64,000 nt of DNA, taken from Apoderus coryli (lineage: Eukaryota; Arthropoda; Insecta; Coleoptera; Attelabidae). The stretch lies in contig OU452202.1 of the NCBI GenBank assembly GCA_911728435.2, positions 9,403,135 to 9,467,134 on the forward strand, written 5' to 3'. The notes below the pieces were generated by a model that was not told the DNA's origin, searched no databases, and saw only the letters and a program-made list of their open reading frames with translations. Each line of letters starts with the position of its first letter. Within the stretch, counting starts at the first letter, position 1. The position numbers and the translations under genes are program-made. This document shows positions 43,881 through 54,500 of the stretch, piece after piece.

Positions 43881-44700
43881 ATTAATAATAATAATAATAA
43901 TAATAATAAATGTCTTTATTCATGGGCGATTTGATAATAATCGTGGCTAGTATTTTGAATAGGACGCAAATATGTTTGCTATTGAACTTTCATAACTATA
44001 TTGGTTACACATATTTCGCAATTAAGGGGGGGATTGGGATTAGGGGGTTCAATCCCTTCCCCAAACTTCGTTTCTGGCAGTACCGTATTTTATTACATAG
44101 GTAACAATACAAGGACCACAGACCTAGTCAATTTTATAGAACATTTTGTTGTGGTACTGGAACTGATCCCTAAAAACCAGTTGGTTGGACTATAGGAGCT
44201 GATCCCGAACTCGAAATGAGATAATCCCATTAAGTATCACTATTACTCTTATTTTTATTATAATATGCCACCTCCATAGTCTAGATAAGAACGTAGGCAA
44301 TATTAGAAAGCATTTTTATGACCTAGGCTCATCTGATCTAGAGATTTCCGATATCACTGCAGCCTAATGGCTTATTGCCCATATTATTACTCCACCAAGT
44401 TTGCTACTTTTGTATTTCGCACCAGTTTATACAGATTCTTAGCGGAAAACATACCGAGCCTCTTATTGGTTGCCCGTAAAATGTCTTGTGTGATTCAAAT
44501 CATTAGTTGTATGATTTACTGTTTCTGGTTCCTTATTGAATAATCTGCACGTAAGATCTCCGTTAATCAGTCCAATTTCATACAGACATTTTTTTATGGT
44601 GCATAACCTCAGCCTATCTAGTATTATCTGGAAGGCTTGGAAGAAGAGGAACATCATAGGCAGGTAATACGCAGACGAAGGAGTCATAACCCTACCTGGA
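43881..44700 (-). mobile_element. LINE 3' fragment
   Basis: The minus-strand end is ATGAATAAAGACA followed by TTA repeats (43910-43881). Further in, 44687-44463 reads LRLCTIKKCLYEIGLINGDL and TCRLFNKEPETVNH, the C-x2-C...EPETVEH pattern found after RNase H in I/R1/Jockey-type elements. Coding is otherwise lost. Confidence 0.55.
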
Positions 44701-44911
44701 AGTTGTACCTACCTATGCCTTAGACCATAGATCGTTTACTCCTATAAACGATTATCCAAAGGTGCATGTCGTTTAATTCGGCTAAGACTCACTCATTCTT
44801 TACAACACTATGAAAAGAAATCTTGATCAGAACATGTGCATCCACACAAAGATGAAATCCAAAACTAAATATCGTTCAGTGGTCTGATTTCCTAGTGATG
44901 ACAAGTGAAGT

Positions 44912-45778
44912 ACAGGGTGTCCCATTTTGCCTATCCTTACGGGATATCTCGGTTATTATTAAAGATAGAACCTTGCGGTTTTCGCGAACCTGAGGTATTT
45001 TTTGTGGCGATATTGAAAATATTGCATTTTGGGACCCCATTCGTTTCTCGGTCGCCCTTTAACTCAACGGGACAAAAGATAAAAACTGACCTTGATAGAG
45101 ATTTTTGCATAGAATCCAGTGACGTAGTTGGATTTTTTTACGAGGATAATGATGAATGATTCTTTTATGGCGTGTCTAAATTGTTTTTAACAATTTTATT
45201 AGGTATCTGTTAATAAATTTACTGGTTGCTATTATTTATTATATATTGTCTTTTTCATGTCTGTCTGATTGTATGATTTTCTCGAGGGTTAATTAAAATA
45301 AGAAAAACATACGGGGTGTCGATTTGAAAAAAAAAATAAGTTTAGTTTATATCTTCGAAATCATTACCCTTATAAGAAATCCAACTACGCCACTGGATTA
45401 TATGCAAAAATCTCTATCAGGGTCGGTTTATATGTTCCCGCTAAGTTAAAGGAAGGGGGTCCCAAAATGTAATATTTTCAATGAAAAATAATTTTGTAGC
45501 GTAGCGTAGTGTTTCACCTACACAGGGGCTTTTGTTTAATTTAGCAGGGCCTCAGTCTAATTCAGTAGAACCAGCCCGAGGCATGGGTCGACAGCTACTA
45601 CCTACGCTACGCTACAAAATTATTTTTAATTTATACTACGGACACAAATTAATTTTATAATATTTTCAATATCGCCCTGTAACTCGGAAACTAAAAGGGC
45701 TTTGACCATTTTGTCCTATCTTTAAAAATAACCGAGATATCCATTAAGGACAGCCAAAATGGGACACCCTTTACAAAG
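44912..45778. repeat. large palindromic element with ACAGGGTGTCCC-type ends
   Basis: The left arm starts ACAGGGTGTCCCATTTTGCC and the right arm ends AATGGGACACCCTTTAC. Inside, GATATCTCGGTTATT, AAAGATAG, GCGATATTGAAAATATT, TTTTGGGACCCC, TGATAGAGATTTTTGCATA and GTAGTTGGAT all recur inverted, so arms of roughly 350 bases fold back on each other. The right arm is interrupted by the MITE at 45484-45627. Confidence 0.8.
45484..45627 (+). repeat. 144-bp MITE with perfect 26-bp terminal repeats (family copy B)
   Basis: AAAAATAATTTTGTAGCGTA... at the left and its exact complement over 26 bases at the right. The centre shares GGGCCTCAGTCTAATTCAG and GAGGCATGGGTCGACAG with copies A (23226) and C (52968). 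It is nested in the large palindrome. Confidence 0.85.
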
Positions 45779-46497
45779 CTAAGGTCGGCTAAGAATCAGA
45801 GATTGACAAGTTTGAGGATAACAGAAAAGTATTTTTAATCGATTAAACCTTCGCAGTCATATTAAACTTTTGCCTTGGTGCCATTAGGAAGTCACACTTA
45901 TATCAAAAACAATTTTTTCATAAAATTTTATAATTTCAAGTAGGTAATCAATATACAAAACCAATTTCATTAATTGGAAACTACGAATATGTTAAAAATA
46001 TACTAACTAGCAGTCTTCATAATAAAATAAAACATTTTTTAAAGACGTAATCTTTATTACATAAATATTTGCTATACATTTGTAACCTTAGCAATTATTA
46101 AAAATAAATATACAGATTCCTATATTTTACAAAAATTAAAGCCCACGAATTATAAACAGAAAAGAAAACTCTTAACGCAGGCAACTCAGTTATATAATAT
46201 AAGATGAGATATTAAAGAATATTTGAAAACATCTGTTAAATTTGGAAGGTAAAACTGGGTCCTTCACTAGATAGTTTTTGCTAACAATAGTTACGTGTAT
46301 AATTTTAAAAATGCTTACAATCATATAATTAGACTACCTAAATAGAAATTTATTTTCAAACACCAGAATATAATAAATACATATTATTATTATTATGTAC
46401 AATATTTGTGGGGTTGGTAGAATTCGGATAGTATATGGTAAATTGATATTTTCACGTACATAATAACTAATGTTCTATTTTCCATATGATTTAGTGT
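45779..46497. other. no gene seen
   Basis: AT-rich sequence with no supported feature. Confidence 0.3.
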
Positions 46498-46747
46498 CAG
46501 TGGCGGCTAGAGTATAAGAGCTGCCGCACCTGCTCCTGATAATTATATATTTATTTTTTTTTGGCAGTAGTATTTTTTAATTTTGGTATATTATTTCACT
46601 AGAATTTTTATGTTGTTTGTCAGCACTTTATAGATTTCTCAAAAATTGGAAAGTACATTTTAAATATATTCTAATAGGTATATCACGCAGATATATATGC
46701 GCAGTTTTTATTTTATTTTTATTACAGATGTCTATGAGTCGCCACTG
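46498..46747. mobile_element. hAT-type MITE, 250 bp, with perfect 8-bp target duplication
   Basis: Ends CAGTGGCGGCT and AGTCGCCACTG are inverted. TTTAGTGT directly precedes (46490-46497) and follows (46748-46755) the element, the 8-bp duplication expected of hAT transposition. No coding sequence. The tips are the same as those of the larger element at 60807-61525. Confidence 0.9.
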
Positions 46748-46759
46748 TTTAGTGTTAAT

Positions 46760-48449
46760 AATATTTGCAATAGCCGGAAAAATGGACCCCAAAGAAATAA
46801 GTACTATCCGTTAGTTTTTGTTTGTAAGGAGAGACGTAATTAACATCTAACATATAGTGATCATTTCTGGTGAGGGCCACGACAAAAATACTATATATTC
46901 TTGACTTATGGGTGACACCCATTCTTTATTTCGAAGACTAAGTTAACAGAATTAGCATATTTATTTTTCAAAAATTATGATTAATAAATTAATTGACTTA
47001 ATGTTCAAAGTTTAGTTCGTATTATGGTTTATGTTGGTAGTTTTTTGAAACTTTTAATAATGTGTAATAACGTCCCCGACATTTTAAATCATACGAGGCA
47101 GAGAAAATTGCTCCCTTAACCACAAAGATGGATTGGATTTCACTCCAAATTAATACTAGGGAAAAGTCGTCATTTTAAAATACGTGTACTACCTTGAAAA
47201 TATCAATTTACTATTATAACAGTTTAAAATAAAAATAAAATAAATTAAATTTAAAAAAACAACAGATATTTCAATAAATCCCAAGAAGCTTATAAAATAT
47301 TCCTAATAAAAATAAACAGTTGATTCTTATTTGGAGGAATTGACTAAATAAGTAATTATATCTAACATTCTTATCGAAAAAGATACTCATTCATTCTGCT
47401 TTTGACATACATTCATCAACATTTACTAAGCAAAAAAATTCACAAAATCTTTGGCAGTTTATATTCATAAAAGTATTAATAATATAGTTTTTATCTTATA
47501 CGCAGTTACATAAAACAATGTACAAAATGATACAGGGAATGTTAAAGTAGCTATAACAACATAAATATTATCCCTGTTTTAAGACTTAATAATAGAAAAA
47601 AGATTATCTAATTGAATATTTTTAATTATTTCTAAATTAAAGTGTCTTTTGAGAAACACATGTTTGCAAAATTTTAAATTTTTAGCGTAAACATTTAACG
47701 ACAGAATAGCAAATAAATATTTTATGTGCATGATATTTTCTGCTTCTATACAAAAATAAAATATAAAATAAATCTGAAAGTTAACTTTCTGTAACCTTTG
47801 AATACAATACACTAAATGACGTACGTAAGGAATAGTTCAGTTTGAGCTCCAAATAAAGGTTAGCTTCTTGTTGGTGAAAAATTATTTTCATTCAAAATGA
47901 CTGCTTACCAGTAGTGTAAAGTGAATATAAGATTTGTGGATTAAAATAAAAATAACAGTTTGCGTATATATTTATGTTATTTTTTACTTTGCAATACATA
48001 CCAAGTCCGTAAAAGTCTGCATTTAATGGCTAGAATTACTAAAGAAAAGCGAAATTTGATGACGCAGTCAGTTTTTGGTTGACTAAAAACCAAAAATGAG
48101 ATATACCTTTGTTTGCGCGACTTGATTTACCTGTCAAATTTGACATGTTTTATTGAAAATGTCAAAATGTGCATTCAGTAAAATTTTATTGTAAAAAGTT
48201 GTTTGCTTTTGCATTTCTAGTCAATCTATAATAATTTTTCTTTTTTTATATTATAGTACTAGTTAATATCTTATAATTTTTCTTTTTTGTTAAATTCTCG
48301 AAAATTTTGACCTCTACCTATATTAGCTTTTACGCGCAAGTTGTTCAGTTTTAATTAAAAAATTTATAATTTTTTTAAATTATTGTTTTTGTTAGATTTT
48401 CGAAAATTTTGACTAAACTGTATATTAACTTCGACGTATCACAGCAGCA
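46760..48449. other. no gene seen
   Basis: About 1.7 kb of AT-rich sequence, with hydrophobic short frames only (for example 47812-47579 minus). Confidence 0.35.
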
Positions 48450-48452
48450 TTA

Positions 48453-48885
48453 AGGTGCGTCTGCACCAAGGTGACACTGTCGATCGACACGGTCGACTTG
48501 TGTACATGGCAATCGACTTTGTCCATCGACATGACGATCGGCAGTCGGTAACGGGTAGTAGATCGACTTCAGTGTGTGGACGTATTCTCGACATCGATAT
48601 GTAGTTACTAGTAAACATTGCCAAGGGTGTCATTGTCCCGTCATAGTCGTGTGTTGCAACAAAAAATGGAATGGGAACAAGATAAGGCCATAGCCTTCAT
48701 TATCGTATCAAATAAAACTGAAATAATCTTCTTTTAGGTAATACTTTTTAATTTTTAGTCGCGATAATAATAAATGCGGTACAAGCAATTATAACGTCAT
48801 CTTCAGACAATCTGCTATGTGGACCGATGCAATTTTGTTGATCAACAACGTCGACCGACAGTGTCATCTTGGTGAAGACCCACCT
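48453..48885. mobile_element. PIF/Harbinger-like non-autonomous element, 433 bp
   Basis: Left AGGTGCGTCTGCACCAAGGT... and right (reverse complement) AGGTGGGTCTTCACCAAGAT... match over about 35 bases with five differences. TTA flanks both ends (48450-48452 and 48886-48888), a 3-bp target duplication as in Harbinger elements. At 48666 a short plus-strand frame begins MEWEQDKAIAFI, resembling the start of MADF proteins carried by Harbinger elements; it ends after 23 codons. Family assignment is from ends, duplication and this fragment together. Confidence 0.75.
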
Positions 48886-48888
48886 TTA

Positions 48889-50880
48889 TTTGATTTTACT
48901 TAATCTGACATATTTGCAATTAAATTTTATTAAATAAGGGCACTTTTTGGTGTTTTTATTTAAAAAATGTCAAATTTAACAGCTATCATGGTATTTTCTC
49001 TAATAATAAAAGACAGTGCCATGTGATGCTGCCTTCTTTGAGAGCATAATATATTTTTATCGTGCAAACCATGAGTGTGCAAGTATGTAATGTGTATTTA
49101 TTTAAGTTATCGACTTCTAACTTCTAGTTATATTTCAAAATTAGATAAATGAAATATATTTATTGGAAATTTAACACTGTAATATGAGGCACATTGTAAC
49201 ACAAGTCAAGTTCTCGATTCGATTGTGTTTATATATCCACAAGCACAATTAGTAATAGATAATAAAGCCCCAATATTTTACAACAAAGTTGGTTACATTT
49301 TGCATAATTACAAACTGAATAATAATTATTCTAGTGATACCTAATAATGTTTAAAGAACTAATTCATAGAAATTGCGCATTTTTCTGTTTTTTATTTACG
49401 TCACTAACGTAATTGACTTTCATAGAAATCAAGCTCAAAAAAGAATAATAAAAAATATAGCATTTATTTTGTGGGATCAAGGTCACTAATATCTTTTCAT
49501 ACATTAAAAGTTATAAAGAAAGTTTCAACACATAATAGTTACAAATACATTGTGTACGACCATGTATTTTCCTTTTGCTATTTTCTTTTTAAGACTAACG
49601 ATTATGAGCAAAAATTACAAAATTTACTTATTTCTACGTGAGTATTACTTCATATTATCAATATCAACATTTCACAAGAAACTAAAAACTAACGTTTCTG
49701 AATTTAATGATTTGATCTGATGGTTTTTTTCTGCCACAAAATTCATTTTTTTAGAGTATAGTACTTAGTTGTTCCCGTTACAGTATTGAATGGTATAAAT
49801 TTGTTAATAACATTATTATATTATATTTTATTCTACATCATACATTTATATGGTTTCCTAAAAATAACTACTAGAAACAACGAACTTGATCTAGCATTAA
49901 ATTTGTCTTTATTATTACAAAATTGTGCCACGAAGTCAAATAGAAATCACAAATTATTTCTACTTAAGGAATGAAATAAAATTTCAGTCAATCATGTTTT
50001 GGCACAAAATAATCTCTAATTAAGTTGATACTCGTTTAGAATGTTTGCGACACAATAACATAATTAAAAAAATATCTTCGTAATTTAAAAAAAAAAATGG
50101 AAATGTTTGCACTTAGAGATCGTAATATACTACAATATATATGTTTATTTAAATTACGAAAAAATGGGTAAAATAATAAGAAAAACGGCATTATTTATTG
50201 TTTTTCCATGCCTGCATATCCCAAATAGAAACTAAACTAAAAATTGTTATCGAGTATGACGTTTATTGAAACACATTTTTTTAAATTCGATGTTTAAGTT
50301 ATAGTTAAATTCGATACAGATCCATTAGCTCAAATGATATTCTTTTAACAATCAAGCTTAGGCTCCTCCCTGTGAGTGATTCGACATTCGTTCGTTTTCT
50401 TTAAAAAACTATGAGTAGAATGAATAGCAAATTTAAACAAATAAATTATTTTTTCATCCCTCTGGTCCACCACTCGCTCACATCGATACTGTTTGGTCAT
50501 CGATTATTAACTATAGACAAGAAGGTCCAGTAGACGCTGAAAACGGCATCGACTCGTCCCATTGCCAGCTACATTTCTGGCCCGCTACTATATAATACTA
50601 TATCTATATATACTATAAGATACTATAACTATACGGGCGGCGAATTGCTTTGTAGACATGAACATCAGACGTACCGACACGATGAGAACCAACTGTATAT
50701 TATTTTAACTGTGGTTTGGTGGTGTACTTTAACATTTTAAGACTAATTTAGCATTTTAGGAGACTATCACACATCCCAAACTAAAATAGACCACCGAATG
50801 CGGCATGCATGAACCAAACGGTCAACCGTGGGTTCATTTTGACGGTCGTCACCGTGTGATCTCGTCGGAATCAATTCTGC
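48889..50880. other. intergenic, downstream of tweety, no gene seen
   Basis: AT-rich to about 50350. From 50360 to 50880 the sequence is more G+C-rich but has no open frame I recognise. It could be a decayed element or part of a longer tweety 3' UTR. Confidence 0.3.
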
Positions 50881-50882
50881 AT

Positions 50883-51047
50883 TTTATTTAATAATCCATG
50901 GACAATAAAACTTTATACTTGTGAAAGTTAATAATATTCTTTCTTTAGTATATTATGCTGAACAAAGTTAGAGAAATCGTGAGCGATGGTAGAACGACAA
51001 TATTGAAATTTAAATTAACTGCCAATGAACGTCACACTGGAAACATT
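50883..51047 (-). terminator. candidate 3' UTR and poly(A) signal of tweety (long form)
   Basis: After the TAA at 51050-51048 the minus strand runs about 160 bases to AATAAA at 50888-50883. It is the only canonical signal seen nearby; position and strand fit, but cleavage is not proven. Confidence 0.45.
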
Positions 51048-51540
51048 TTACAATTCAGTAACAGCGTACAGCTGTCGTTCGCTTTCACCATTTGCATACA
51101 TAACCTCATTCTGTTGATTCTGGTCTTGAATTTTCGCAGACCGAAACTGTGAATGAGCTGTTCCACCCATACAAGTACCCCCACTACCAGCACATCGTTG
51201 CAATGATCTGAATTGCACGTTTGGTTGGCAGTTGTTAGTAGAGTCCTGCCAAGCACCTCGCTGAAGCGATCTAAAATTATTTGGATTTAGAGGTATTTCT
51301 GCGATTCCCGCAGAAATTGTGCTGGGTGGGACTTTTGGGGCTGCTGGTTGTTTGCAGCGCGAGTTTTTCTCATCAGGTGTTTGAGGTAAGGGTCTACGAC
51401 CTAGAGATGAGTATTTTCCTAGAGTAGCGGTGCGCTGTAGAGGAGCATTGGGTTGTTGTATGTCGGTGGAAAGAACGGTGGTTGAACGCTGTTGATCAAA
51501 CTTAAATCCTTTGAAGTTTGGGAATTCATTGCAGGCATGC
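51048..51540 (-). CDS. tty: tweety final exon, long C-terminal tail
   Basis: Acceptor TTTATTTCTAG at 51541 opens 163 codons: HACNEFPNFKGFKFDQQRST ... LQRTATLGKYSSLGRRPLPQ and a region with three FRS-type repeats (NNFRSLQRGAW, VQFRSLQRCAG, SQFRSAKIQD), ending YAVTEL at 51048. Rich in Gln, Ser and Pro; probably disordered and cytoplasmic. Phase matches the internal donor of the preceding exon. Confidence 0.8.
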
Positions 51541-54500
51541 CTAGAAATAAACAAAGATAATTTAAAAACCATGTTCAGGTGTTTGGAATATTTTCATAAG
51601 TAATGCGCAGTAAATTGAGCATTATATTTTATTACTTGTATATAATATAACATAACACTCTTTATTAATGATCTGGGATTTTCAATTGTTTCTGAAAGGC
51701 TGATTTTCGCGGATGATCTAAAGATATTTACTAGCGTAACGCAAGTAGAAGGCTGTTCTCTTCTTCAAAGGGATTTGACGAAGATAAACATATGGTGGGA
51801 TAATAACAAAATAGCGTTGAATCCTGATAAGTGTAATAATAATTTTTCACGAAAGTTCTCTCAGATTATTTTTAATTATACCATTGGGGACCCTATTTTG
51901 AACAGGTTTGTAAGGGTGAAGGATTTGGGGGTGACATTTGATGAGTATCTAACCTTTGCTGATCACGTAACGAATATTGTTAAAGATGCGTCTAAGATGT
52001 ATGGCTTACTTGTAAGAAATTCTGAATGTTTTAATGATTTTGACACAAGAAAAATCTGGTACTACGCATACGTTCGATCTAAATTGGAATACTGTTGTGG
52101 TTTCCTTATTACAACTGTTATAATACCGCCATAGAGAGAATACAAAGAAAATTTTTGAAGTACCTTTGTTTTAAAGTAGATAGGATATATCCCCAACAGG
52201 GTATGCAATACCAGTATTTTACGTCACGATTTGAAATAACGAGTTTAAAGAAGAATACAGGAATGTCTGAGGTTTTTGTATTGTCTCTTTAATGGTGGAG
52301 TGAATTGCGATGACTTACTACACTATTTTCATTTTTGGGTACCACGATTGAATTGCAGAAATCATCTAACATCTTATACACCACAAGCAAGAACTAATTT
52401 GCTATTAAAATCACCAGTCTACAATATGTGTAATTTATTTAATTAAATTAGCGGGGACTGCGATCTGTTTTTTGATTCGTTACGCTTAATTCTCGAAACG
52501 TCTGAACGTCAATTTTCACTTTAATTTAACTTATGTATTTATTTTTCTTTCTGAAGTAATTTAGTGTTGGTTTTTGTTATGTAATAATAGCATTTTCTTT
52601 TGTTAAGATATTTTTATTTGTTTTTGTATTGAAAATTATTTTTAAGATTGCTCTGTAAATGAACTTGTCTGTTGAGTAATAAAGCAATTATTATTATTAC
52701 ATGCATTTGTATCCGTAAATAAAAGAAAATACTTTTGTGGCATACACAAACAATTTAATGTTATAGTTTTCATTATTTGGTATTTAAGATCGCTTGGCGA
52801 CCACCGTCCGAAGCGTTGCTGATACCCAAATATGTTGGGTGATGCTAGCAGGATAAATGGTCTGCTAGCGTTTTGTGTTTACACTATTTTTATTTTTACG
52901 GCTGGTGTTACCTATACAATCGACTTTTTCGGTCTCTGTATGGTGGGATATGCATTAATATGTGTCAGTATCTGTCGACCCATGTCTCGGTCTGGTTCTA
53001 CTGAATTAGGCTGAGGCACTGCTAAATTAAACAAAATACCTTGCGTAGATAAAACCAGCAATCTTGTCCGCTATGCCACAAAATTTTCTTTTTATAATAT
53101 AAAATCTTCCAGGCTTTTTTTAGTACAGTTGTCCCTGGAGTTATTCATATTGTGACGAATATAAAATGTCCCCAATGCTTAGAGCATCCGGCAACACCGC
53201 GTTGGCTGTACTATAGTAGTAATCAGATGAACTATTCTCGAAAGCTCGCGAATCAAACAAACGGGAGGCGAATCTGTACAAATTTAGTAGGCTGTGTTAA
53301 TTTGGTACGATGTGCCTCACATACCGTATGGATGTAGAATGGACATACGTACGGCAGAATGTTGGAGAAAATTCGACTACTCACTGGAAGTGTTCGAGAA
53401 AGAAGGCCAATACTATATATAGCCGAAGTAACAGGGACGGAGGACAGTAATGAAGTGACAGTTCAAGTGTTTCAAACGATAAAATAAATATCCGCGGAGT
53501 TTACATAAATTATAAATACGGACATATAAATAATAGATTATGTAATTGAAGTTAGTTGTTAGTATTTAGTGGAAATAAATAGTTTTATATTTTTAAAGAC
53601 ATTAGTTTTAATAACACCTAGGAACCCAGAGTTAAAGCGAAATAAAATCGTTACAGTATGTAGTGCAAAGTGTTACGTTTAACAATTGCCAACGTGACGA
53701 GTATTGTCAGGATATTTACTTATGATCTCATGGAAAAGTCAGCATAATGCCTCGGTTCCTGTTCCTCCTTGCACTGACAGTTTTGTTTTGTCTCTAAAAG
53801 CTTTCGATTCTTTATATCTCCAAGTAGATTATAATATGCTTCAAACCTACTCCAATGATTGGTTTAGCTACCTACAACAACAAATCGCTAGGTGAGGTCG
53901 CGGCGAGTTCCGAAATTTAGGATCAGCGTTACAGTAGTGTAAGTTGCAATAGATGGAGAAAGTTCATATTATGAATTTTTAGATAGTTCAGTAACTTTTT
54001 GTTGCGGAAGCACATACAAGAAAAGTAAATATTATACCTGAAAGCATATTATTCTAGCTTCGATCGACCAGAGAATTATCGTAGAGTTGGGATAAGTAAA
54101 ATTTGTAGTAGACCTGAATAAAAACCCAACATGCTTAATGCATTCTGCGTTATGTCCGAAATTTGGTGATTAGATAAGTGAGAGTATGTCTTTCCAGACT
54201 TATATTATCAATATTGGTTTCTCAGTTCTCAAGGATACAGATGGCAAAAAATAATAAACTAGATTACAATTTGTACAATAAGCTAATTTTATTATTTCCT
54301 TCTATTAATATAAAAAATATGAATCAATCAAGTTTTTCTAAATTCGCAAAAGAATTTCTTGTAAATAGTTGTTTCTATAGTGTATCTGATTATGTTATGT
54401 GTACCCTTAATACAGATTGTCATAAAACTAGTTGAATAGGAAATATGAATTAAGAATGTATTGAGATATTGTATAGTTTTAATTGTTATCGTTGAAACGG

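Noticed and set aside
53151..53655. Full LTR retrotransposon
   Set aside because: No second LTR, primer-binding site or gag/pol coding follows; only a solo LTR is supported.
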